Both the position numbers and the translations under genes were made by a program. From the IMG/VR virus record IMGVR_UViG_3300036766_000686, positions 1-64,000 of that record: DNA of 64,000 nt; one strand, written 5' to 3'. Below are positions 24,142 to 31,957 of the stretch, in pieces. This DNA is from a virus. The notes beneath the pieces are model-generated. The model worked only from the letters and a program-made list of their open reading frames with translations. It was not told where the DNA came from and ran no database searches. Position 1 is the first letter of the stretch. Each line of letters begins with the position of its first letter.

Positions 24142-24365
24142 GCCATCACCTGAATCCCTGTTACCATGCTCAACTCGACACCATCAACCTCTCCTTCATC
24201 GTAAAAGAGGGAGTGAGGAATCGAGACCACAACCGGCCCGTTTATTTTCGGCCACCACAACGAAACCTTCCGCGTCCCAATGCGTGCAACGCGTTCGGTC
24301 CTCACGCTACCTTCCGCCGTCTCTATTCGGCATACCTTACCAATCAGTTTGTTTAGTTCATCCAT
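24138..24365 (-). CDS. Small protein, unknown
   Basis: 75 aa. Beta-rich (GKVCRIETAEGSVRTERVARI), possibly a small barrel. ATGA overlap with the following gene. Not recognised. Confidence 0.45.
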   Translation of the reverse strand: MDELNKLIGKVCRIETAEGSVRTERVARIGTRKVSLWWPKINGPVVVSIPHSLFYDEGEVDGVELSMVTGIQVMA

Positions 24366-24368
24366 GAC

Positions 24369-25052
24369 CTATTCCTCCTCTTTACTTTCGCTATTCTTCT
24401 TAACCCAGTCCCGAGCTAATACGTTAACTGGATTTCGTTTCGTTGTCCTGTTGAATATCTGGATTTCCTTGGGGTGGAGTTCGCTTAACTTCAACGTTCC
24501 TTCCCTCAACTTCAACTCGGTCAGCACCATCATTGCCAAGATGAACGCATCACACAAGTCCTCAGTGGTACGAGCGTCTTGCCCCACCGTGTACCGTTCC
24601 CACTGTTTTGTAGCGGGCCAACGGCGCATAACATCGGGGACAATATCGGACGCGGTGCCGTCGTGAGCGGCAAACATCTTGACGGATGGGGGATCGATAA
24701 ATCGAATACAAGCCCCGCTCTCCCAAACCGCATGACGAAACGCCCCACCCACTTCCCCAATCTGGTGCGCGAACTGGGGAGCGCGAAACGCATAGTCCTC
24801 GATGCCAACGAACCACGCCGCCGTCCTCCTTACTATCACGGGGGACAACTTATTCCAGAAGGACAATCTAAGCGCTCCGCGTTCGTTCATGTCCTTTACC
24901 CGTGTTCCCCCGAAATAAATCCCCACCTTGCTCAACGCCGCAACCTTCGCTTTATCCGTAACGAAATACTCCATGATAATTTCGCCAAGTTCATCCAACA
25001 AGACAAACCCCGCATGATTCAACGACACGTCCGCGCCCATGATGTATCTCAT
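24369..25052 (-). CDS. RuvC-like Holliday junction resolvase
   Basis: 227 aa. The RNase H-fold order of RuvC is visible: GADVSLNHAGFVLLDE (first Asp), VGIEDYAF (Glu) and TEDLCDAFILAMM (last acidic pair), followed by a basic tail. It would cut branched DNA before packaging, as needed for recombination-dependent replication. Its neighbours are SbcC/SbcD and RecA homologues, which supports this. Confidence 0.7.
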   Translation of the reverse strand: MRYIMGADVSLNHAGFVLLDELGEIIMEYFVTDKAKVAALSKVGIYFGGTRVKDMNERGALRLSFWNKLSPVIVRRTAAWFVGIEDYAFRAPQFAHQIGEVGGAFRHAVWESGACIRFIDPPSVKMFAAHDGTASDIVPDVMRRWPATKQWERYTVGQDARTTEDLCDAFILAMMVLTELKLREGTLKLSELHPKEIQIFNRTTKRNPVNVLARDWVKKNSESKEEE

Positions 25053-25053
25053 C

Positions 25054-25284
25054 CTACTTCCCTCTCGCTCGTTGTTTGCTCTTTGTTTGAATCAACACCT
25101 TTTGAGCAGCTTCCTCGAACGTGAACCTACGGTCTTGATCGGAGTGGGTCCAATACCCGCTTCCCACTTCATACCACCCCAATAGTTCCAACGATTTTCT
25201 CGCCGCTATGCGAGTTTTGAAACTCACAACCTTGGGAGTGGGAACCGTCTTGTTCGCCGCAATATTTTTTTTGCTCACGCTCAC
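25054..25284 (-). CDS. Small basic protein, unknown
   Basis: 76 aa. The core LGWYEVGSGYWTHSDQDRRFTFEEAAQKV looks like a small alpha/beta fold. Coupled to sbcC by ATGA and to the resolvase by a 1 nt gap. Confidence 0.45.
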   Translation of the reverse strand: MSVSKKNIAANKTVPTPKVVSFKTRIAARKSLELLGWYEVGSGYWTHSDQDRRFTFEEAAQKVLIQTKSKQRARGK

Positions 25285-27194
25285 CTTACTTCCTTCACGA
25301 TCGATGCCCCGCCTTGTTTCACCACGTGGAGATTTCTTTCGAACTGTTCCGTCAATTCGGGCTCGTGTGTTACAACGAATATGCTCCCGCGTCTTTCCCT
25401 CAACTCCTTGAGCAACAAGAATACCCGCGCTTTCCCTTCGCTGTCCAGCCCGTCCAGCACCTCGTCAAGAATTATCAAGTCTACAGTACCTTCGCGCTTT
25501 GATACCAAGTCCATCAAAGCGAGGTCCACTGCGATCTCCATCTTGCGCCGCTGCCCGTTACTGGGACGAACGTCGGGGACGCCTTCAATGACCCACGAAA
25601 TTGTAAGCTCGTCCTTAAGTTCGCCCTTCTTACTTTTTAACTCGCGTTGCGTGGAAATGCTCAGGGAGATATCCCCATCGGATAGCGTCCTCAAGTAGTG
25701 GTTCGCCCTGCTGGTGAGGAACGGCATCGTTGAGTCCAGCACTAATGAAGGCAATCCTTGAACGCCAAACCCCTTAACCCAAAAGTCCACAAGCGCTTTT
25801 TCCCCGCTTAGTTTTTCCAAGTCCCTTTTTACTTCGTCTATCTCGCGTAAAATCTCCGCACGGCGAAGCTCGACAGATTCCAACAAAGTCTGAAACCTAT
25901 TGGGCTCTACCATCAACTTCTTAACCTCAGCAAGTTTTCCCCTTGCTATCGCGCGATGGAACTCCTTATCTCCCTCGACCTCCTCCAACAAATTCGTCAA
26001 GGTCAAAGAGGTCTGTTGGACAGTCTGCTCGAATACCAACGCCTCGCGGTCGTGCTCTTTGGAACGTTGCTCAACTTCGTTACCCCAGATTTTCAACTCC
26101 TGATCCAACTGTGTGCGCTTCGCCTCAAGCGTTGCCTTGTTGGTCTTTTCCGATTCTAACGAGGACTGCAAGGTTTTCCTATGCTGTGCAGGCACGCCAG
26201 AGTTTAGAGGCGCGGTACACACGGGACAACGATCGCCGCGCAGTCTCCCCAGTTCTCCCTGTAGGTAGTTGATGCGTTGTTGTAACGCTTGATAGTTGCC
26301 CTCCAGTTCCACTCGGACGGCTCGTTTCTCTCGTAACGTTGCCAAGTCGTTGACAACTTGCGATTCCTTAGACTTCAAAACCTTCAACGACTTTTCCGCG
26401 TCCTGTTGTTGTTTGCGTAACTGATTGGAACGAACTTCATAGGCTGTGCCAATCTTCTTTACCGTCTCGGCACATGAGGAAATATCTTTGGTCAGTACCG
26501 ATACTCGTTCCTCTCTTTCCTGTTCAAACTCTGCGGACTCACTCTTGAGGCGTTCAACATCTACCCCGAGCATATTCGCCTCAAGTACCTTCGCGCGATT
26601 CGACAGTTCCTCACGTTGCGTTCCCATATCGTGGGCGCGTTCGCGGGCGATCTTTTCGGCGGCGCGATAAATGTCCGTCCTCAATATCCTGTGTAAAGTC
26701 TCCTTCCTCGCAATATCGGTACTGGAAAAGAAACGGTTGAGGTCGCCTTGCCCATAGAGGACGGTGTTGCAAAACCCCCGAAAGTCGAGCCCGACAAGTT
26801 CGACGATCTTCGCCTGTAACTCCTTCGCGTCCCCGCGCCATTCTTCCCACAGTCTCTTAGCGTCTTGACGGTGATGCAATTTCAGATCGGGCTTGCCCTT
26901 GCTACGCGACCTCACCACTTCCCACTCGCCTGATTGAGCACTCAAAAGGACAAAGACCTCTGTTACTTTCTCGCCCCACCTGATCACCTCGTCGTGTTTA
27001 TCGCCGTCGAGTGTGTCGCCGTACAGTCCCCACGTAAGCGCTTTAGGAACGCTCGATTTTCCCGCTCCATTATTTGTCGCAGCCTTCGTGTCTCGATTCT
27101 CTCCAGATATTAACACCATGCCTTGATGGCGCAGGTTGACGTCCAACAACTTGAGGCAGCAAAAGTCCTTTGCTTGTATTCGTTCTATGCTCAT
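25281..27194 (-). CDS. SbcC/Rad50-like ATPase (T4 gp46 type)
   Basis: 637 aa. The N-terminal P-loop NNGAGKSS (about residues 41-48) is preceded by an insert, GENRDTKAAT, as in other phage homologues. Long coiled coils flank a zinc hook (RCPVCTAPL). The C-terminal signature region is followed by Walker B LIILDEVLDGLD. Together with the SbcD-like nuclease it resects DNA ends to feed recombination. It functions with RecA/UvsX, UvsY and SSB, all encoded nearby. Confidence 0.9.
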   Translation of the reverse strand: MSIERIQAKDFCCLKLLDVNLRHQGMVLISGENRDTKAATNNGAGKSSVPKALTWGLYGDTLDGDKHDEVIRWGEKVTEVFVLLSAQSGEWEVVRSRSKGKPDLKLHHRQDAKRLWEEWRGDAKELQAKIVELVGLDFRGFCNTVLYGQGDLNRFFSSTDIARKETLHRILRTDIYRAAEKIARERAHDMGTQREELSNRAKVLEANMLGVDVERLKSESAEFEQEREERVSVLTKDISSCAETVKKIGTAYEVRSNQLRKQQQDAEKSLKVLKSKESQVVNDLATLREKRAVRVELEGNYQALQQRINYLQGELGRLRGDRCPVCTAPLNSGVPAQHRKTLQSSLESEKTNKATLEAKRTQLDQELKIWGNEVEQRSKEHDREALVFEQTVQQTSLTLTNLLEEVEGDKEFHRAIARGKLAEVKKLMVEPNRFQTLLESVELRRAEILREIDEVKRDLEKLSGEKALVDFWVKGFGVQGLPSLVLDSTMPFLTSRANHYLRTLSDGDISLSISTQRELKSKKGELKDELTISWVIEGVPDVRPSNGQRRKMEIAVDLALMDLVSKREGTVDLIILDEVLDGLDSEGKARVFLLLKELRERRGSIFVVTHEPELTEQFERNLHVVKQGGASIVKEVR

Positions 27195-27457
27195 TATCCC
27201 TCCTTGATTTTCGTTATTGTGGGATACTGTTTGAACACGTCAATAGTGAACTCGGCACCTTCGTTAGTGTTCCTGATGAAACGCCACAGCTCCTCGACCA
27301 GATCGAAAGCATCTTGACGATTAAGGGAAAGGGTTCCTATGTACTCCCACCCTTCGGATTCTAACCTCGTCACAAACCCCGAGCGACGGACGTCCTCTTT
27401 GTCGCCAGCGATCGCTTTGAGTTCCACTAGACTAACGGGTGTTGTTGTTGCGCTCAT
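27194..27457 (-). CDS. Small protein between sbcD and sbcC homologues, unknown
   Basis: 87 aa. VTRLESEGWEYIGTLSLNRQDAFDLVEELW suggests a small alpha/beta fold. TAATG overlap with sbcC. Not recognised. Confidence 0.45.
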   Translation of the reverse strand: MSATTTPVSLVELKAIAGDKEDVRRSGFVTRLESEGWEYIGTLSLNRQDAFDLVEELWRFIRNTNEGAEFTIDVFKQYPTITKIKEG

Positions 27458-27687
27458 TCCTTAACCTCAGGCAATCCGAAACATCGAATGTTATTCCTCA
27501 CGCATATTCTGAGTACATCCTCCAAAGACATTGCCCTTAATTCTTCGATAGGAATAGATCGACCTCCGCGAAGGATAATGCACGCCTTCAAAACCTCAAG
27601 CTCACGCCTTAATTGATTAATCATGGAATCGTCTTTGTCGTTCGTGTTTTCGTTTGTTGCTTCTTCTTTCCGTCCTTTATCGTTCAT
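27454..27687 (-). CDS. Small charged protein, unknown
   Basis: 77 aa. An Asn/Lys/Glu-rich head precedes a helical body (MINQLRRELEVLKACIILRG). ATGA overlaps on both sides within the sbcD-sbcC operon. Confidence 0.45.
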   Translation of the reverse strand: MNDKGRKEEATNENTNDKDDSMINQLRRELEVLKACIILRGGRSIPIEELRAMSLEDVLRICVRNNIRCFGLPEVKE

Positions 27688-28823
27688 TTTCTTGCCTCCT
27701 CTAGTAGTCCAAGTCCTACTTCTCTTAACTTTACTTTGTCTAGCTCCTCGACGATTGAAGCGTCCAAATACTTTCCCAACGCCTCCTCGTGTTGTGATGG
27801 CTCTTGAATCTCCAGCCGTTGCTCGTGTTGAAACACAGGAACGTGGCGGGTAAACACGTTGACCCCGCGTTCCTTCAACGCATCGACCTCGCGTTGTAAG
27901 TTCGCAAGCGTCACCTTCGCCTCGGCATGGGTCGCAGGGTAATCAATGCGAACATAGTCTCCTTCTCCCACTACCAGTTGCGATTGAAAGCCCCCGCGCT
28001 CCCATACCGCAGAAAAGAATCGAGGGGCGACAATGGCAACGCGTTTATGCTCGATACTCGTTCCAGTGAACGTATAAACCGATACCGCTGTTCCGTTGTT
28101 ACATTCGCCAAAGTCGAGTTGCATTGGAGCGCCAACGTATTCGAAAGTCCGAACCCCCGATACTTCACTATAATTCCTGCGTTGATAAGTATGGAAATGC
28201 CCGCTCAGCACCAGGTCGAAACCTTCGATCAATTCCGAAAGTTCCATCCCTTCATCGCACTCCCACGCCCCATCTCGCATCCCCTTGACGCTTGCGTGAG
28301 TTAATAGAACGTTGCGCGCCGTGACAAAGGAGTTAGATTTTTTGATACCGTCAAGCTCGGCACGCATTTCCGAGAGCGGTGCCCACGATAGCGCATGGAA
28401 AGCAACGCCGTCCGCTTTAGAAAACGTGTATCCCTCTCCGCTCTCCATGACGGTTACGGAAGCGCCGTTGACGTGAGGAGCGATCGCGGAGAATACGTCC
28501 ACGAGCGATCGCCCCCCGTACTTAGTGTGGGCATCGTGATTGCCCGGCAACAGGTAGACCTCGTGTTGTGCCGATAGTTCAAGTATGGCGCTAACCCCCG
28601 CGCGTAACGTCACGGCATCAAGGAGACGTTTATCGAATATATCTCCCAAGACCATGATGGCATCGGCATCGAAATCGCGCGCCACTTTCCCGATCTGCTT
28701 TACGACCTCTATCTGGTCCTTGAGTCTGTCCGTAAGCCCTCGTCCGTCGTCAAGCGGGCGAGCGTAGGGTAGAGCGTTCGAAAAATGAAGGTCAGCGGTG
28801 ACAACGAGCGTTAGGTTTTTCAT
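27684..28823 (-). CDS. SbcD/Mre11-like nuclease (T4 gp47 type)
   Basis: 379 aa. All metallophosphoesterase motifs are present: TADLHF, LGDIFDK, LPGNHDAH, the His in LLTHASV, and SGHFHTY. Binds two metal ions and cuts DNA ends with the SbcC-like partner encoded two small genes downstream. ATGA overlap with recA indicates one transcript. Confidence 0.9.
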   Translation of the reverse strand: MKNLTLVVTADLHFSNALPYARPLDDGRGLTDRLKDQIEVVKQIGKVARDFDADAIMVLGDIFDKRLLDAVTLRAGVSAILELSAQHEVYLLPGNHDAHTKYGGRSLVDVFSAIAPHVNGASVTVMESGEGYTFSKADGVAFHALSWAPLSEMRAELDGIKKSNSFVTARNVLLTHASVKGMRDGAWECDEGMELSELIEGFDLVLSGHFHTYQRRNYSEVSGVRTFEYVGAPMQLDFGECNNGTAVSVYTFTGTSIEHKRVAIVAPRFFSAVWERGGFQSQLVVGEGDYVRIDYPATHAEAKVTLANLQREVDALKERGVNVFTRHVPVFQHEQRLEIQEPSQHEEALGKYLDASIVEELDKVKLREVGLGLLEEARK

Positions 28824-29878
28824 CCCACCACCCCCGTCTCCAGTGCGCTCAGCAGTTTCGCCTTTAGCTCGGGGTTGTCTTTCAGCACCCGCACCATTCC
28901 CTCTTCCCCGTGATAGCTCTCTCCAGCGAACGCGAGCCAGCCTCCGTGGGCGCGTTCGACGATCCCGACCTTCAACGCTTCCTTGAGAATTGAATCCACG
29001 TAATCAATGCCCTTCCCATAAATCACGGTGAACTCCGCACGACGAAACGGAGGGGCGATCTGGTTCTTTGCGATATAAACCTCAACGCGGTTCCCTATCG
29101 CTTCCTCGCCCTCCCCCTTGATCGTGTCCTTGCGGGATACCTGCATCAATAGCGAGGCGTAAAAGCGCGGGGCGTTCCCGCCCGCCGTACGCTCCTTCGA
29201 CCCGTACATCACCCCGATCTTGTCCCGCACCTGAGACACGAGCAACAACGCGATATCCTCGCGGCTCAACATGGGAACGAGTTTCGGCAAGCAACGGCTC
29301 CAAACGATCTGCTCCGGTGTTACCAGTTGTTGATCCCATTCTCCCTCTACCGTTGCCTTCGCTTTGGTGGCGTCGATGGAATCAAGGACAACAAGAATCG
29401 GAACCCGCTGTCCCGAGCTTCGAAACTCCTGAGCAACGTTTACCATGACCTCGATTTTTTCGAACGCTGCCTCAAGGTATCGGGGCTGTAGTATGACCAA
29501 GTGATCTGTGTCCACGCCCAACACCTTCGCATAGTCGGGGTCCAACTTGTGTTCGCTGTCAATGTAGATCGCCATGCCCCCGCGCGCTTGCGCTTCCGCT
29601 ACACAGTGTAAAGCCAGTGTCGATTTACCCGCGCCCTCCTTGCCCCACAACATAGTCACCCGACCGAGCGGGATGCCTCCGCGCCCAATCGCTTTGTCGA
29701 GCGTTGCGCACTGAGTAGAAATTACCCCGCGAATTTTGATCGCCATTCCATCGCTACCGAGGAGCTGCGCGGGGGAGAATTCTTCTCCTCGATTCAACTC
29801 CTCGAGTAGCCGCTCCGCGAAGCCCCCCGGCTTGTGCGCCGGGGAGACCTCGCGTTGTTCCTTCTTGCGGCTTGCCAT
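28820..29878 (-). CDS. RecA/UvsX recombinase
   Basis: 352 aa. P-loop GKEGAGKST (residues 79-87), Walker B ILVVLDSID, and the DNA-binding loop region around LLLVSQVRDKIGVMYG. Shorter at both ends than E. coli RecA, as is usual for phage forms. Drives strand invasion for replication and repair. Sits between SSB and SbcD homologues. Confidence 0.9.
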   Translation of the reverse strand: MASRKKEQREVSPAHKPGGFAERLLEELNRGEEFSPAQLLGSDGMAIKIRGVISTQCATLDKAIGRGGIPLGRVTMLWGKEGAGKSTLALHCVAEAQARGGMAIYIDSEHKLDPDYAKVLGVDTDHLVILQPRYLEAAFEKIEVMVNVAQEFRSSGQRVPILVVLDSIDATKAKATVEGEWDQQLVTPEQIVWSRCLPKLVPMLSREDIALLLVSQVRDKIGVMYGSKERTAGGNAPRFYASLLMQVSRKDTIKGEGEEAIGNRVEVYIAKNQIAPPFRRAEFTVIYGKGIDYVDSILKEALKVGIVERAHGGWLAFAGESYHGEEGMVRVLKDNPELKAKLLSALETGVVG

Positions 29879-29886
29879 TGTCTTTC

Positions 29887-31212
29887 CTACTTCCTCTTTT
29901 GTTTGGCGATACGGTCAACCTCGGCCTGTATCGCATCAAGTTCGGTGTCCTCGCTGCCGACAGGTTCCGCGGGCGCGTCCTCAACCGCTTCGGGTTCTGC
30001 TACAATGTCCTCAGCCTTCGCTCCTCTTGTCTCGACACGACAGACCTTGGCAAGGTCGCATTTCCCGCAAGCATCGTCGTCCTCAAGGAAATCGCCATAA
30101 CATTCAGGTCGCGCCTCGTCTCCCTGTGACTTGCTCGCGGACGTTGTTGCGCGTTCCTTCTCGGCGGACTTAGATCGCAGATCGATCTCCTCGAAACAAG
30201 AATCCCCGTCCTTGCAAGTGCGGCAGATTTTATTTCGAGGCGCTTCCAATCCCACGCCCCAACACTTGCGCCGCTCTTGTGTCGGCGCCTGAGCGAGCGC
30301 GGGTGCGGGACGTTCGCGTTCGCTCGTGTTGTTTCGCCGCGTCTCGCGCGGCTCTTGTTGTGTCTGCCTGCGACGGTCACGAGGAGGGAACTCGGTAGCT
30401 TCCTCTTCCTCGGCATCAATGCCCAATAGAGCGGCTTCCATCTGATCGGGCGTCTTGATCCAGTTCGCAATCACTCGGAACAAGTCACAGTGGCCGCCCA
30501 CTCGAACCGCGTCCTCGATCGCGGCGCGTTGCGCCTCGTCGAACTTCGTCGGCTTCCTAAGCGTGTCCTTGTCGATTGACACTTTATAGTCCGTATTGCT
30601 GAAATCCTTTCCCGTCCTCGACACTTGCAACAACACAACAGGGTCAAGAGCGGTCAAGTCAATGTCGCCCGAATCGTCCATCTCCGAACACACCCCATCA
30701 AACACTGTGGTTCCCGAGAGGTAGACCTTCGGTTCGAAAGGCAAGCGCTTCCAGTCCCGCAATCGCGGAGCCCTGTGGTACATCGGGGTCATGCCTAGTA
30801 ACCAACGCTTTGTTCGTCTATGCTTCTCCCCGATACCCGCTACCGCCTCGACCATTTCCTCGCTCAACTTCTCCTTCGACGTTGCGAAGGCTTCACAGAT
30901 CGGGCAACGCGTCCTGGGAGTAATGTCGAGGTTCTTGCGCCCCTTGACGTGATCCCGAATCAACGGGTGCAGAATCACGGGATTCCGCTCGGGGTCGAGA
31001 CACACAACTCCGCCCTTGCCAACGCCGTAGTGCATCACCACCTGAAGGAAGTTAAGCCCCGCTGTAAAAGCAAAGTCGTCCTCAGAGTGAACTAACCCGT
31101 GGAGATAGACTTTATAATCCCCTTCATCGAGCTTCCAAAGTTTTCCTCCTCGGTCGCTATCGCTCCGCGCCTCGTCTCGCCGTTGTCGTACTTTGTCTAA
31201 ATCAATTCCCAT
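29887..31212 (-). CDS. Single-stranded DNA-binding protein, T4 gp32-like
   Basis: 441 aa. The N-terminal core FLQVVMHYGVGKGGVVCLDPE ... CPICEAF fits phage gp32-type ssDNA-binding domains. The second half is linker-like and holds two copies of a Cys cluster (CWGVG...ICRTCKDGDSC and CYGDF...ACGKCDLAKVC), then an acidic tail typical of SSBs that recruit partners. AAGGAG before the ATG. Gene order SSB-RecA-SbcD-SbcC supports the call. Confidence 0.65.
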   Translation of the reverse strand: MGIDLDKVRQRRDEARSDSDRGGKLWKLDEGDYKVYLHGLVHSEDDFAFTAGLNFLQVVMHYGVGKGGVVCLDPERNPVILHPLIRDHVKGRKNLDITPRTRCPICEAFATSKEKLSEEMVEAVAGIGEKHRRTKRWLLGMTPMYHRAPRLRDWKRLPFEPKVYLSGTTVFDGVCSEMDDSGDIDLTALDPVVLLQVSRTGKDFSNTDYKVSIDKDTLRKPTKFDEAQRAAIEDAVRVGGHCDLFRVIANWIKTPDQMEAALLGIDAEEEEATEFPPRDRRRQTQQEPRETRRNNTSERERPAPALAQAPTQERRKCWGVGLEAPRNKICRTCKDGDSCFEEIDLRSKSAEKERATTSASKSQGDEARPECYGDFLEDDDACGKCDLAKVCRVETRGAKAEDIVAEPEAVEDAPAEPVGSEDTELDAIQAEVDRIAKQKRK

Positions 31213-31266
31213 TTTTTGATCTCCTTATTCTGCTTTGTTCGTTATTCATCTTATTCGCCTATTGAG

Positions 31267-31707
31267 CTACCTCCGCGCGGGGGTGCCCATGTTAATCGCG
31301 GCCATTTCCTCGCGCATCCTCGCGCCCTTGGAGCGCAGGTTCTGCGACTTCTCTTTGAGCGCTACAACGAAATTTTCCAATACCGTTTCATTATATCGGC
31401 AATGTGCCTCGGCTTGTTTGTAGGTCATGAACTTGTCGTCCGATTCGATCGCGGACTTGGTTTTCCACTCGCTCAACTTCGAGTCCTCAACCAACGACTT
31501 ATGCGCAACCCCCGCCCGCCACTTCCTATAGAGAGAGTCAAGGATCACCGTCTCGCATCGAGCCGTTGCCAGCAGCGTTCCATAGAAGGCAATCTGGGCC
31601 GAGACACGATCCATCTCCTCGTCTATGTTCTCCCCGATACCCGCAACCTCCTCCACGTTGATTTCGAACTCCTCTTTGCCCAACTTTACTTTAACTATCG
31701 CGTCCAT
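31267..31707 (-). CDS. Putative recombination mediator, UvsY-like
   Basis: 146 aa, helical. A short beta start (IVKVKLGKEEFEINVEEV) leads into long helices ending KEKSQNLRSKGARMREEM. Length, helical layout and position between polymerase and SSB resemble UvsY-like mediators that load RecA/UvsX on SSB-coated DNA. No decisive motif. Confidence 0.45.
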   Translation of the reverse strand: MDAIVKVKLGKEEFEINVEEVAGIGENIDEEMDRVSAQIAFYGTLLATARCETVILDSLYRKWRAGVAHKSLVEDSKLSEWKTKSAIESDDKFMTYKQAEAHCRYNETVLENFVVALKEKSQNLRSKGARMREEMAAINMGTPARR

Positions 31708-31957
31708 ATTCCTTCTCTTTCCTCAGTTGATTGCTTATCCTGAAATATAGCGTCCTCGATTTCTTCTTCCCCTTTGAATCCGAAAACGAAAACACCCCAT
31801 TTTTGCGGGACTTCACAGCATTCCCCGCGTAAACTTCATCAATAACCCTTCGCAACAACTCGTCCCCAATGTCTTTAGAACTCAGCCGCGCGCCACAGCA
31901 ATTGCAATACATCCTAACGCTCGCGGAAATACGGGTGAGAGGTTTAACCTTACTCAT
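31691..31957 (-). CDS. Small zinc-binding protein, unknown
   Basis: 88 aa from ATG 31957, which overlaps the dnaE stop by 8 nt (GAGG just upstream). MYCNCCGARLSS offers a Cys cluster; the rest is basic. Unknown. Confidence 0.45.
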   Translation of the reverse strand: MSKVKPLTRISASVRMYCNCCGARLSSKDIGDELLRRVIDEVYAGNAVKSRKNGVFSFSDSKGKKKSRTLYFRISNQLRKEKEYGRDS

